44,969 nucleotides of DNA from an uncultured Clostridia bacterium (GCA_947632505.1 CANRPN010000005.1:1-44969); one strand, 5' to 3'. Counted from the stretch's first letter, positions 7,830 to 16,469 are shown. Numbers and translations are program-made. The notes: generated by a model from the sequence alone, not told the origin.

Positions 7830-9464
7830 TTAAATGATATAGTTCAGGATCTCTTTGATAACGGAAAGATTTGCATCAAAGTGTTTGGCGACCGCTTCAA
7901 TGGAGTGATCGCTGTCCTTCATGCGCGCCTCGCGGTAGATGACGGCGGCCATCGCTTCGGTTTCGTCTGCATAGTCGAGCGCCTCCGCTTCTTCGAGCGT
8001 GCGATAAATGCTTTCCGCCGCTGCGATGATCTTCTCCTCGTTCTCTTCCCCGATCATGGCATACTTGACATAGACCTCGGTGAACGACTGCATAAACGAA
8101 GTGCGTTTTCGGTTGCCGATGTGGATCTTGTGCGTAAAAAATTCACGATACAAGCTGCACATGACTACGCCGTAAGAGTTTTCCTCGTTCCGACGGATGA
8201 GTTCGGAAAGCATGGCAAGTTTAATGCTCTCCGACACATTATAATCGAGCAGAACTTCGCGGACCAAAGCGTCGCAGCGGCACTTGACAGCCACATCTCC
8301 CGCAAGCATCTGCAACTTTTCGTCCCGACCGTCCAGCTGGTCGAACGCGAGACGAAAGTAATCCCCGATGACGGAAAGCTCCGCAAACTGTTCTACATCC
8401 GACCGCTTTGCCCTGCTTGCCGCCAAAAAGAAAGAGACGATATTCTTATACTCTTCGTCGGGCAAGCGGTAAAAGTAATTCATGGCAAAGGGCTTTTCCG
8501 TTCCGTCGAGCAACTCCCTCAGACGGACAAGATAGTATTTGGCGACCGCTTTTCTCGGATAAACGGTCGTGAGCCGATCAAGAGAATCAATCGCCTCTTG
8601 CGTCCTGCCCGTGCGATAAGCGGCCACCGCATGGAACCAAAGAGTGTCGTCGCTGTAAGGCGTCTTTTTTTTGAGTACCGTCAATTTTTCATAGGCGGCT
8701 TCATCGAGCCCCGTCTCGCAGAGCGCAGTTGCAACGCGGAACAGATCCTCCGCGGAATCCGTCTCGATCTCGGCAAGCCGCTTACCGACTTCCCGTGCGC
8801 CGTCGGTATCCCCTTTCGCGCCCAAAACCGCGCAATACGTCGTGAGCGCATGGACGTTGTCGGGATAAAATTCAAGCAACCGCGCGCACTCCGATGCCGC
8901 ACCTTCGGTATCTCCTTCCAGGAGCAGACACATCGCCGTAAGCCCCGATGCGGAGGGGTAGTCCTTGCTCTCGGGAGAAATTTCGGTGAGCGCCTCACGC
9001 GCGCCGCTCAAATCTCCCTGCTTGATACATTCGATGCCGCGGAAGAGATATTCCGAATCCTCCGCACCGCCGTCCGCAGAATGGACGAGCCGAAGCGGAG
9101 GACGCATTTCCTCCGGTTCCGGCATATCCTCTCCATAGATATGGCGGAGATACAGCTCAGACTGAAATGAGTCACCCAAATTCAAAAAGGCATAGGAGAG
9201 GCCCTCGTATCCTTCCGAAAAATCGGCTTCGTTGCAGGTATCGAGAAAGCGGAACCATGCGTCGACACACAGATGCCAAAGCCCCAGCGCCTCGTAAACG
9301 GCGGCATAGAGTGCGGAAGCATCTGCGGAGGGATCGTACATTTCTCCACGTTTATTGAGCATTTTCAGAGCGCCGAAAAAGTCCCCCTCGTCATAGCGTT
9401 TTTCGGCGCCTTCGAGCAGAAATTCCTCGTCAAAAGTCAATTTTCTGATGTTGTCTTCGCTCAC
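7830..9464 (-). CDS. Tetratricopeptide-repeat protein
   Basis: The 544-residue protein contains TPR-like helical pairs at about 12-60 and again over about 130-330, for example GALKMLNKRGEMY, GDLSGAREALTEI, GDTEGAASECARLLEFYPDN and GDTDGAREVGKRLAEI. The C-terminal 200 residues are helical but not clearly TPR. It lacks a signal peptide. The start codon overlaps the hslO stop by 4 bases, so the two are translated in sequence. TPR proteins act as scaffolds; its position directly after Hsp33 could mean it handles client proteins, which is inference. Confidence 0.75.
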   Translation of the reverse strand: MSEDNIRKLTFDEEFLLEGAEKRYDEGDFFGALKMLNKRGEMYDPSADASALYAAVYEALGLWHLCVDAWFRFLDTCNEADFSEGYEGLSYAFLNLGDSFQSELYLRHIYGEDMPEPEEMRPPLRLVHSADGGAEDSEYLFRGIECIKQGDLSGAREALTEISPESKDYPSASGLTAMCLLLEGDTEGAASECARLLEFYPDNVHALTTYCAVLGAKGDTDGAREVGKRLAEIETDSAEDLFRVATALCETGLDEAAYEKLTVLKKKTPYSDDTLWFHAVAAYRTGRTQEAIDSLDRLTTVYPRKAVAKYYLVRLRELLDGTEKPFAMNYFYRLPDEEYKNIVSFFLAASRAKRSDVEQFAELSVIGDYFRLAFDQLDGRDEKLQMLAGDVAVKCRCDALVREVLLDYNVSESIKLAMLSELIRRNEENSYGVVMCSLYREFFTHKIHIGNRKRTSFMQSFTEVYVKYAMIGEENEEKIIAAAESIYRTLEEAEALDYADETEAMAAVIYREARMKDSDHSIEAVAKHFDANLSVIKEILNYII

Positions 9465-10345
9465 TTTGAATTTTTATCGCCGAACAGCGCAGCGACATCC
9501 TCCCTGTCAAACAGATAATCGGTATTGCAGTCGTGACAGTGAACGGCGATCTTGCCTTCCTCGTCCAACAATTTTTCGGCGTCTTTCTTTCCCATGGAAA
9601 GCACGGCAGAAGCCGCCTTTTCCCGCGAACAGCGGCAGCGGAATACCAAATCGCGCTCATCCGTATGTTCCGCGCCGAAAAAATCCTTCATGATCTTTTC
9701 TGCGCCCATCTCGGCTATGAGTGAGGAAATGTGCGCAAATTTTGCGATCTGCGTCTCCGCATAGGAAATTGCCTCTTCGCTCGCGCCCGGCATGGGTTGC
9801 AGAAAGACGCCTCCCGCGCCAAGACATAGCGCGTCCGGTGTAAGAAGAACGCCCAACGCGATCGCCGTCGGCCGCTGCTCACTGGTAAGAAAGTAAGCGG
9901 AAAAGTCCTCTCCGATCTCTCCCGTCAGAAGCGCGCAGGTGCCGACAAACGGGATCCCTTCGCCGTCATCGCGCACCACGGTGAGTGTCCCCTCCTTCCC
10001 CACGCAGCCGCCTACGTCAAGTTTTCCGTCTGCACGGAGAGGCAGAGAAACGTCCGGCACCTGAATATTGCCCCGCAAGTGAAGCGCGCCGTCTCCCGAG
10101 ACGGAGATCTTCCCGCCCGGTCCGTTTCCCGAGACCGTGACATAAAGATTGCTCTCCTCTCCTTTGAGCCAACTGCACAGATAGGCCGTAGCCGTCATAG
10201 TGCGGCCGAGGGCCGCTGCGGCAACCGGAGAGAGCGCGTGCCGCCGCACCGCTTCCCGCACAAGGACCGTGGTGTCGAGCACGGCAAGGGATACTTCCCC
10301 GCCGCAAACCAAAGTTTTATAGATCTTGCTTACCTCTTTTTGCAT
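9461..10345 (-). CDS. hslO: Redox-regulated chaperone Hsp33
   Basis: At 294 residues this has the normal length for Hsp33. The C-terminal redox switch is intact: Cys237 and Cys239 in RCRCS, then Cys270 and Cys273 in HCHDC, which bind zinc when reduced and form disulfides on oxidation to activate the holdase. The N-terminal substrate-binding domain includes RTMTATAYLCSWLKGEE and YVTVSGNGPGGKI. It is cytoplasmic. The gene overlaps the methyltransferase gene upstream by 16 bases and the TPR gene downstream by 4 bases, so expression is tightly coupled. Confidence 0.95.
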   Translation of the reverse strand: MQKEVSKIYKTLVCGGEVSLAVLDTTVLVREAVRRHALSPVAAAALGRTMTATAYLCSWLKGEESNLYVTVSGNGPGGKISVSGDGALHLRGNIQVPDVSLPLRADGKLDVGGCVGKEGTLTVVRDDGEGIPFVGTCALLTGEIGEDFSAYFLTSEQRPTAIALGVLLTPDALCLGAGGVFLQPMPGASEEAISYAETQIAKFAHISSLIAEMGAEKIMKDFFGAEHTDERDLVFRCRCSREKAASAVLSMGKKDAEKLLDEEGKIAVHCHDCNTDYLFDREDVAALFGDKNSK

Positions 10346-11067
10346 ATAAAATTCAATCGGTCGCTCCCCTCTTTGGCTTCGCCGAGATGTCCTTCCTCCG
10401 AAAGAAGTTCCAACCCTGCGTCCGACAGCGCGGCGACAATGTCCTTTTCTTGGTGAATGTATTGAACGTGCGTCTCGTCGTACCGTTCAAACGCGCCGTC
10501 CTCTCTTTTTACGAAGAGGGTGACATCCATGATGATGCGGTCGCCCTCTCTGCGCCCAAAGGAAAGATAGGTCACCTCCTCGCGGTCGTCTGCGGAAACA
10601 GTATCTGCAATCTTTTCGCAAAGTTTGTGAGGAGAACTGACATCAAACCAAAAGAGTCCTCCCTTTTTGAGGCACTTGGCGGCATGGGAGAATGCACAAG
10701 CCAATTTCGAAGGCGGAAGATAATTGTACACATCGTTGGGCGCAAGGATAAAATCATATTTTTCGGGTGTGCGCAGGGAGACGGCATCCGCGCGGAAAAA
10801 CCCGATCTTCGCCCCATCCTGCCGCGCAAGAGCTTCGGCCTTGGTGAGCATTTCGGGAGAAGAGTCCGCTCCGCTCATCCGAAATCCCGCCTGTGTCAGT
10901 AAGCGGCAGAAGGCGCCGCTGCCGCATCCGAGTTCGAGTCCGTTTCTCCCGGCTCCGTACTTTTCCAGGCCGCCTATGAAATACTGCGACCATTTCCGAT
11001 AGTCGCAGTCGTCGTTGAGATATTCAAACCATTCGGCGAGATGCCGATATGCTTTTGCGCCGTTCAT
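10330..11067 (-). CDS. Class I SAM-dependent methyltransferase
   Basis: The 245-residue protein has the Rossmann-like SAM-binding motif I LELGCGSGAF at about 43-52, an acidic loop GADSSPEML, and motif IV-like text FILAPNDVYNYL. The domain is of the Methyltransf_25/11 type, and its overall look is that of Bacillus YqeM-like small-molecule or protein methyltransferases; the substrate cannot be read from sequence. It starts within the stop of the upstream membrane-protein gene (4-base overlap) and its end overlaps hslO, so it belongs to the same operon. Confidence 0.85.
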   Translation of the reverse strand: MNGAKAYRHLAEWFEYLNDDCDYRKWSQYFIGGLEKYGAGRNGLELGCGSGAFCRLLTQAGFRMSGADSSPEMLTKAEALARQDGAKIGFFRADAVSLRTPEKYDFILAPNDVYNYLPPSKLACAFSHAAKCLKKGGLFWFDVSSPHKLCEKIADTVSADDREEVTYLSFGRREGDRIIMDVTLFVKREDGAFERYDETHVQYIHQEKDIVAALSDAGLELLSEEGHLGEAKEGSDRLNFICKKR

Positions 11068-12365
11068 CGCTTATTGAGCATCTTGGGAGGACGCTTTTTC
11101 TTCTTTTTCTTTTCATCCTCTTCGTGCAGAGCTTTTTCCCGCTCCTCAAATTGGCGGTTATACTCCACATACTGTTCGTCGTTTTTATGCTCTTCTTCGT
11201 ATTTTTTGACGTCGTCTGCGATCGCCTCTTTGCTCTCTTTGAGCTTTTGAAGATCTTCGCGGCTGAAAGATTCGGGAAGCTGGTAGACGTCGAGGTCGTC
11301 ATCGATCGGCTTAATGGGACGGGAGACGAGTTTGCTCTTCCCTTGCGCAACGATCATGCGGCGATATTCGCGCATCGCAGCGCTATCCTCGGCGGGCTTG
11401 TCCGACTGGCCGCGGTTGACCGTTTTGGTCTCCTTATTGTAGAGCCCGCGCCCCGTTGAAACGCCCAAATTGGGGTTTACGAATTTATCAAATGCCCATT
11501 GACTGTAATCCATCCAAACGAGCATGAAGAAAGAAATCCCGATGAGAAGATAAAACACAAGCGCGATCGCGGTGAGAATGGTGACGCCGAAGAAGAAGAG
11601 GATGAGCGGCAGCAGCGAAACGACCGCAAAAACCACCGTCTGCGGGAAAGTGCCGATCGTCATGACAAGAGCATTTCGGAAGAGCGCCCAAACACCCTGT
11701 TTATAGTTGATGCCGAGGGAGATCATCCAAAGGCATACCAAAACCGCCAAACCCAAAAGAATATAGCCCACGACCTTTGAGGCGATCAGCCAGCCCGAAT
11801 ATTCGCTCCCGAGCGCCACTTGGAGATCGGCGAGATTGCTGCTGGTTTGGGACAAAAACAGCACCAAAACAAGAACAAGCACGGCTTCGAGAACGTTCCC
11901 GTAGTTCCGCCGTATTCCGCGCAAAAAGTCGTTTGCGACAAAGACGCCTTCCGTCCAGATGAGATTGCGAATGATATACATGCCCCCCGAAATGCCGACG
12001 GCTGCGATCGCTCCGGCGGGAAAGAGCAACGCAAAAAACAGGAGATCCTGATTGAGCCGCACCATTTCCATGAGCCCTGTCGAATCGGGAACCGAGGGAT
12101 AAGTAAACAAAAAGCTCGAAGCATAGGGGCCGACCAACAGATCGGTATTTACCGCGAGAAATCTCCAAACAAAAATGGCGATCGTGGGCAACAAGGTCAG
12201 CAAAACGAGCAAATTCACAAGCATGAGCCGCCCGAATCTTCCCTTCAAAATATCCCAAAATAGCGAAACACGGTTGGTGGGCAGGGTGCTGCGCGCATAG
12301 TCCTCGCTCCGCTCCTTTCCTTCCAGCCAACGGGCCACCAAACCTTTATGTTCTCTGTCTGCCAT
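11064..12365 (-). CDS. Polytopic membrane protein, DUF624/YesL-like, with a charged C-terminal tail
   Basis: The 433-residue protein has about six membrane segments between residues 50 and 285. The N-terminal part, LFWDILKGRFGRLMLVNLLVLLT, resembles the opening helix of YesL (DUF624) proteins. From about residue 330 it becomes a hydrophilic, highly charged tail that ends in a run of lysines (DEKKKKKKRPPKMLNKR), likely cytoplasmic and able to bind acidic partners or nucleic acid. It is the first gene of the operon running to 6141. The DUF624 link is tentative and no function is assigned. The start follows GGAG. Confidence 0.6.
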   Translation of the reverse strand: MADREHKGLVARWLEGKERSEDYARSTLPTNRVSLFWDILKGRFGRLMLVNLLVLLTLLPTIAIFVWRFLAVNTDLLVGPYASSFLFTYPSVPDSTGLMEMVRLNQDLLFFALLFPAGAIAAVGISGGMYIIRNLIWTEGVFVANDFLRGIRRNYGNVLEAVLVLVLVLFLSQTSSNLADLQVALGSEYSGWLIASKVVGYILLGLAVLVCLWMISLGINYKQGVWALFRNALVMTIGTFPQTVVFAVVSLLPLILFFFGVTILTAIALVFYLLIGISFFMLVWMDYSQWAFDKFVNPNLGVSTGRGLYNKETKTVNRGQSDKPAEDSAAMREYRRMIVAQGKSKLVSRPIKPIDDDLDVYQLPESFSREDLQKLKESKEAIADDVKKYEEEHKNDEQYVEYNRQFEEREKALHEEDEKKKKKKRPPKMLNKR

Positions 12366-12391
12366 AGTTTCACTCCGTAAAAAATGAGTTC

Positions 12392-12405
12392 TTCGGTAAA
12401 CCGAA
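12392..12405. promoter_or_regulatory. Short inverted repeat upstream of the six-gene operon
   Basis: TTCGGT-AA-ACCGAA is a perfect 6-bp inverted repeat with a 2-base centre, 27 bases upstream of the DUF624-like gene and about 65 bases upstream of the asd promoter. It could be an operator or a leader hairpin. No recognised regulator is tied to it. Confidence 0.3.
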
Positions 12406-12469
12406 ACCCCAAGATATTGTTATTGTACTACAAATCAAAAAAAATTTCAATTAAAAACAGGTAAATTCT

Positions 12470-12498
12470 TTGACTTTTCCTACCGCATATGTTAAAAT
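12470..12498 (+). promoter_or_regulatory. Sigma-A promoter of asd
   Basis: TTGACT, a 17-base spacer and TAAAAT form a strong promoter. The predicted start is near 12505, only about five bases before a hairpin with a T run. Confidence 0.75.
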
Positions 12499-12509
12499 GT
12501 CGGTGATAT

Positions 12510-12539
12510 GAGCGGCGACGCAGTCGCTGCTCTTTTTTT
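12510..12539 (+). terminator. Hairpin and T run at the very 5' end of the asd transcript
   Basis: GAGCGGCGAC and GTCGCTGCTC form a 10-bp stem (one G-T pair) around a GCA loop, followed directly by seven T residues. It has the form of an intrinsic terminator but lies within about 35 bases of the predicted start. It may be a very short attenuator or a 5' stabilising hairpin. No leader peptide, T-box or lysine riboswitch fits in this space. Confidence 0.55.
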
Positions 12540-12559
12540 ACAGAATTTCGAGGTTTTTC

Positions 12560-13639
12560 ATGAGAAAATATAAGGTCGGCATTGTGGGCGCTACCGGAAT
12601 GGTGGGCCAGCGCTTTGTGGGGCTTCTTTCCCGGCATCCCTATTTTACCCCCGTTTCTCTGCTCGCAAGCGCAAAAAGCGCGGGAATGCGCTACGAAGAA
12701 GCCGTTGCGGGCAGATGGGCTATGCCCTTCCCCATTCCCGAAGCCGTGAGAGACCTCGTCGTGCTCGATGCGGAAAAAGATGCGGATACGCTGGTCGGAA
12801 AGGTCGATTTTGTGTTCTGCGCCGTCAATATGAAGAAGGACGAGATCCGCGCTCTTGAAGAAAAATATGCAAAGCTCGAAATCCCCGTCGTCTCCAACAA
12901 TTCGGCGCACCGCTTCACCCCCGACGTTCCGATGGTGATCCCCGAGATCAACCCTCAGCATCTTTCCGTCATTCCGTTCCAGCGCAAGCGCCTCGGCACA
13001 ACGCGCGGGTTTATTGCAGTCAAGAGCAACTGCTCCCTGCAATCATATGTGCCTCTTTTACACCCCTTGCGCACTTTCGGGATCAAAAACGTCGCGGTGT
13101 GCACCTACCAGGCGATCTCGGGCGCCGGTAAAACCTTTGAACGGATGCCCGAGATCCTTGACAATATCATCCCCTACATCGGCAGCGAGGAGGAAAAGAG
13201 CGAAAAAGAGCCGCTCAAAATTTGGGGAACGCTCGAAGGCGGAGAAATTCTTCCCGCGGCTTCTCCCGCGATCACGGCGCAGTGTCTGAGAGTGCCCGTT
13301 TCGGACGGACACACGGCGGCTGTATTCGTCTCCTTTGAACAAAAGCCGAAAAAGGAAGAGATCCTTGCGGCTTGGAAAAATTATCGCGGGTTGCCGCAGG
13401 AACTTGCGCTCCCCTCCGCGCCCGAACAGTTCATTCATTATTTTGAAGAGGACGACCGTCCGCAGGCGAAGCTCGACCGCGACCTCGAAGGCGGCATGGC
13501 GATCTCTGCGGGGCGGCTACGCGAGGACAGCCTTTTCGACTATCGTTTTATCGGACTTTCGCACAACACGTTGCGCGGAGCGGCGGGCGGCGCGGTGCTG
13601 CTTGCGGAACTCCTCGCGACCGAGGGATATTTCGATTAA
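12560..13639 (+). CDS. asd: Aspartate-semialdehyde dehydrogenase
   Basis: The 359-residue protein reduces aspartyl phosphate to aspartate semialdehyde with NADPH, the branch-point to lysine/diaminopimelate, threonine and methionine. The nucleotide loop GATGMVGQRF is at 10-19, the catalytic cysteine is Cys158 in SNCSLQ, and the catalytic histidine is His251 in VSDGHTAAV. These motifs are of the archaeal/fungal type of Asd rather than the classic E. coli type. The ATG follows a modest GAGG. It is upstream of dapA and dapB on the same strand but separated by 279 bases, so it probably has its own transcript. Confidence 0.95.
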   Translation: MRKYKVGIVGATGMVGQRFVGLLSRHPYFTPVSLLASAKSAGMRYEEAVAGRWAMPFPIPEAVRDLVVLDAEKDADTLVGKVDFVFCAVNMKKDEIRALEEKYAKLEIPVVSNNSAHRFTPDVPMVIPEINPQHLSVIPFQRKRLGTTRGFIAVKSNCSLQSYVPLLHPLRTFGIKNVAVCTYQAISGAGKTFERMPEILDNIIPYIGSEEEKSEKEPLKIWGTLEGGEILPAASPAITAQCLRVPVSDGHTAAVFVSFEQKPKKEEILAAWKNYRGLPQELALPSAPEQFIHYFEEDDRPQAKLDRDLEGGMAISAGRLREDSLFDYRFIGLSHNTLRGAAGGAVLLAELLATEGYFD

Positions 13640-13688
13640 GTTTCGCACGATACTTTTCACATGCCCCTGCTTGGCTCCCCCTTGACTG

Positions 13689-13703
13689 TGGCGCAATGCG
13701 CCA
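13689..13703. repeat. Short palindrome in the asd-dapA gap
   Basis: TGGCGCA and TGCGCCA form a 7-bp inverted repeat with a 1-base centre. It lies 49 bases after the asd stop and has no T run. It may be part of a larger repeat but I cannot define its limits. Confidence 0.35.
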
Positions 13704-13736
13704 TGAGTGAGCGCACACTAAGGCAAGTATCCCAAA

Positions 13737-13839
13737 TGTCATTCCGAGCGGAGGCGTAAGCCGTAGCCGAGAAATCTCATCCGCATTATAAAGCGAGATT
13801 ACTCCACGCGCCGCCAATGCGGCTTTGAGCGAAATGACA
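13737..13839. repeat. 103-bp element with terminal inverted repeats between asd and dapA
   Basis: The ends TGTCATTCCGAGC and GCGAAATGACA are inverted relative to each other with one mismatch, and the interior contains a second inverted pair (GAGAAATCTC region against GCGAGATT). No gene is inside. This is the form of a MITE-like or REP-type intergenic element, and similar TGTCATTC-type elements are widespread in bacterial genomes. No second copy is in this window. Confidence 0.5.
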
Positions 13840-13918
13840 AATCAAACAGCAAGGCACGCGTAACGCCCCACTCTCACAAACAAAAGATAAAAGCATATAA
13901 AGATACAGGGAGAAATTT

Positions 13919-14809
13919 ATGACAGGATTTTTGAAGGGCTCGGCAACGGCGATGATCACCCCTTTTACGGCAGACGGGGTGAATTTCGACGCGTTTGAAA
14001 AGATGATCGACTACCAGATCGACAACGGCACGGACGCGCTCGTCATTTTGGGCACGACGGGCGAACCCGCCACCATGACGGAAGAGGAAAAGATCGCCGT
14101 CATGCAATTTGCCGTAAAGCATGCAAAGGGTCGGATCGAGCTCATTTTCGGCACGGGAAGCAACTGCACGGCGAAAGCGGTAGAGGCGAGCAAGCGGGCA
14201 GAGGCGCTCGGCGCGGACGGGCTCCTCGCCGTTACCCCATACTATAACAAATGCACGCAGGGCGGGCTTGTCGCCTATTATCAAGCAATCTGTTCCGCCG
14301 TACATATCCCCGTCATCGCCTACAATGTCCCCGGGCGCACGGGAGTGAATATTTTACCCGAGACGATGGCAAAGATCGCAGAAATCCCCAACATGGCGGG
14401 CATCAAAGAGGCGAGCGGAAACATGGCGCAGGTAATGGAAACGGCGCGCCTCATCCGCGGAAAATGCGACCTCTATTCGGGCGAGGACGCGCTCAATCTG
14501 CCAATTCTCGCGGCGGGCGGCACGGCGGTCATCTCCGTCGTTTCGAACCTCGCGCCGAAGCTCGAAAAACAGCTTACGTCCGCGGTTTTGAGCGGAGACC
14601 TTGCCGAGGCAAACAGGCTCGGCGACCTGCTCCTGCCCCTTTCGAAAGCGTGCTTTACAGAAGTCAATCCCATTCCCGTAAAGGCGGGCATGAACCTTCT
14701 CGGCTTTGAGGCGGGCGTTCCCCGCGCTCCCCTCACCCCCTTGGAGGCGGCACATCTCCCTCAGCTCCGCGCCGCGATGGAGCTTTGCGGATTGGAGGTC
14801 AAGGCATGA
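13919..14809 (+). CDS. dapA: 4-hydroxy-tetrahydrodipicolinate synthase
   Basis: The 296-residue protein condenses pyruvate with aspartate semialdehyde, the committed step to diaminopimelate and lysine. The TIM-barrel active site is intact: Lys163 in GIKEASG forms the Schiff base, Tyr135 is in YNVPGRTG, and the GTTGEPATM loop is at 45-53. The ATG follows GGGAG. The stop overlaps the dapB start by 4 bases. In a spore former the product dihydrodipicolinate also feeds dipicolinic acid for the spore core. Confidence 0.97.
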   Translation: MTGFLKGSATAMITPFTADGVNFDAFEKMIDYQIDNGTDALVILGTTGEPATMTEEEKIAVMQFAVKHAKGRIELIFGTGSNCTAKAVEASKRAEALGADGLLAVTPYYNKCTQGGLVAYYQAICSAVHIPVIAYNVPGRTGVNILPETMAKIAEIPNMAGIKEASGNMAQVMETARLIRGKCDLYSGEDALNLPILAAGGTAVISVVSNLAPKLEKQLTSAVLSGDLAEANRLGDLLLPLSKACFTEVNPIPVKAGMNLLGFEAGVPRAPLTPLEAAHLPQLRAAMELCGLEVKA

Positions 14810-15552
14810 ACATTCTCCTTTGCGGCTGCTGCGGCAGAATGGGACGCATGGTGACCGAACTTGCCGAGGCGCAAGGTGAACACATCGTCTGCGGCGTGGA
14901 CATTGCTCCCGCTCCCATGCCCTATCTCGTCCACGATTGCTTGACGAAAGTAAATGAAAACTTTGATGTCATCATCGACTTCTCCTCCGCACAGGGGCTT
15001 GAAGGACTGTTGAAATTTGCCGAGGAGCGGCACGTTCCCGTTCTGCTTGCGGCGACGGGCTACACGGACAGCGACCTCGAACTCATTCAAAACTACGCAA
15101 AAAAAATTCCCCTTTTCAAAACAGGGAATCTGTCTCTCGGGGTGAATCTTTTACAACTGCTTGTGGAAAAGGCGGCAAAGGTGTTGGGGAACGGGTTCGA
15201 CGTAGAGATCATCGAGCGGCACCACAACCAAAAGAAAGACGCTCCCTCGGGCACCGCACTCATGCTTGCAGAGAGCGTAAAAAAGGCGGGCGAAAAGGAG
15301 AACGTGTACGGACGGCACGGCATGGTGGGCGCGCGTGAAAAGAGCGAGATCGGCATTCACGCTGTGCGCGGCGGGACGATCGTGGGCGAACACGAAGTGA
15401 TGTTTGCGGGCGAGGACGAGATCGTGACCCTTTCCCACTCCGCGCGGAGCCGCAAGGTATTTGCTTCGGGCGCATTGAAGGCGGCCGCCTGGCTCATCGG
15501 CAAGCCCGCGGGCCTCTACGACATGAGCGACATGTTGAAAGGAATTGTTTGA
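14806..15552 (+). CDS. dapB: 4-hydroxy-tetrahydrodipicolinate reductase
   Basis: I choose the ATG at 14806, which overlaps the dapA stop and follows GGAGG, giving 248 residues starting MNILLCGCCGRMGRM. The NAD(P)H-binding glycine motif is at about 7-12. The catalytic and substrate-binding signature ERHHNQKKDAPSGTA is present in full, as is the C-terminal LYDMSDML. It reduces the DapA product with NAD(P)H to tetrahydrodipicolinate in the cytoplasm. It is translationally coupled to dapA and followed by a very strong terminator. Confidence 0.97.
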   Translation: MNILLCGCCGRMGRMVTELAEAQGEHIVCGVDIAPAPMPYLVHDCLTKVNENFDVIIDFSSAQGLEGLLKFAEERHVPVLLAATGYTDSDLELIQNYAKKIPLFKTGNLSLGVNLLQLLVEKAAKVLGNGFDVEIIERHHNQKKDAPSGTALMLAESVKKAGEKENVYGRHGMVGAREKSEIGIHAVRGGTIVGEHEVMFAGEDEIVTLSHSARSRKVFASGALKAAAWLIGKPAGLYDMSDMLKGIV

Positions 15553-15564
15553 TTAAATCGAGAT

Positions 15565-15614
15565 ACCCGAGGGGGGCGGGGCGCTGAATGCGCCCCGCCC
15601 CCCTCGGGTTTTTA
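15565..15614 (+). terminator. Strong intrinsic terminator after dapB
   Basis: A perfect 20-bp GC-rich stem (15565-15584 with 15590-15609) and a 5-base loop are followed by TTTTATT. It ends dapA-dapB and abuts the stop of the convergent gene at 15612. Confidence 0.95.
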
Positions 15615-16250
15615 TTGTTTGTTGCTTTTTTGCTTTCTCAAAATCATTTCAAGGTAAGAAACTGTTTGCTGCAATTCATCACGGATAGCCCGATATGTGC
15701 TTTTTGATTTATCTGCGCCACCGTTTAACAGTGTATTAGCAATTAAAATATATTCCACATGCGGCTTATCAAAACTATCGAGCCTAATCAGCAACTTCAA
15801 CTCTAAGCATTGCTCTTGCGTTGCTGTCGTTACATAAGGCACCGCTACTGAGCCGCCTAAAACAACGCCCGAGCTCGAAGAGTCCGTCTTGCCATTTTCA
15901 TATACTTCATAATTGATGAGTTGTGAAAAGTCAGCAATAGTTACCTCTCCATTAGTGTAATTGATAAATGCGAGTTTCTCTTTTTCGGTATCGACGCATA
16001 GCATCTGCTTTTTGCTTTTTTCGGTTGTTCTGACAGAAGCATAATCGGATAAATAGCAGATATGGGAAGGCGTGAAATTATGATTACCTAAATACTTTAA
16101 TGCATCTTTCCCAATCTGCTCATTTTTATTCATGACCGTCTGCCATTGCTTATTAGCCTTATCAACAGTTTTTACATAATAAATTAACCCACCAATAAGA
16201 CCGACAAAAACAACTGCCAATATAATCCCAACATAACCCGATACACTCAT
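15612..16250 (-). CDS. Membrane-anchored protein of unknown function in the AT-rich island
   Basis: The 212-residue protein has one N-terminal membrane helix (about 7-27) followed by a soluble part. A central segment, LCVDTEKEKLAFINY then DFSQLINYEVYENG, resembles the PH-like or SHOCT-associated domains seen in small phage and mobile-element proteins, where a stored value strand precedes an acidic loop; this is only a resemblance. Its codons are AT-rich, unlike its neighbours. The start lies 6 bases after the stop of the zinc-ribbon gene and uses an AAGGAG that overlaps that stop, so the two genes form an operon. Confidence 0.65.
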   Translation of the reverse strand: MSVSGYVGIILAVVFVGLIGGLIYYVKTVDKANKQWQTVMNKNEQIGKDALKYLGNHNFTPSHICYLSDYASVRTTEKSKKQMLCVDTEKEKLAFINYTNGEVTIADFSQLINYEVYENGKTDSSSSGVVLGGSVAVPYVTTATQEQCLELKLLIRLDSFDKPHVEYILIANTLLNGGADKSKSTYRAIRDELQQTVSYLEMILRKQKSNKQ

Positions 16251-16256
16251 TTGTAT

Positions 16257-16469
16257 TTATTCTCCTTTTTTAATCATTTTTTCATTTACGAAGTCCTCTT
16301 TCCAAATGCAATCACTGCAAATCTTGTCGCATTGAAAGTCTGCATTTTCTATCACCTTGCCGAGTTCGGTGCACACCGTGTACCCCTTTTGCTCCGCGCA
16401 ACTGTGACAAATGGGAAAACCTTTTGCCGTCTGCATGTCGGCTTCCCCGCCACAATAAAAACATTTCAT
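16257..16469 (-). CDS. Small zinc-ribbon protein in the AT-rich island
   Basis: The start is set at the ATG at 16467-16469 because a full GGAGGTG lies just upstream, giving 70 residues. It contains paired cysteines CFYCGG near the start, CHSC in the middle and a later CDKICSDC, enough for one or two structural zinc sites. No enzyme domain is visible. It is the first gene of a two-gene operon with the anchored protein, and its promoter contains the palindrome that the divergent XRE repressor probably binds. Function is unknown. Confidence 0.7.
   Translation of the reverse strand: MKCFYCGGEADMQTAKGFPICHSCAEQKGYTVCTELGKVIENADFQCDKICSDCIWKEDFVNEKMIKKGE

Noticed and set aside
7818-9170. A 450-codon plus-strand open frame
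   Set aside because: It is the reverse shadow of the TPR gene; the TPR frame has repeats, a coupled start and operon context.
12499-12559. T-box or lysine riboswitch before asd
   Set aside because: The leader is only about 55 bases and lacks a T-box sequence or the size of a lysine riboswitch.
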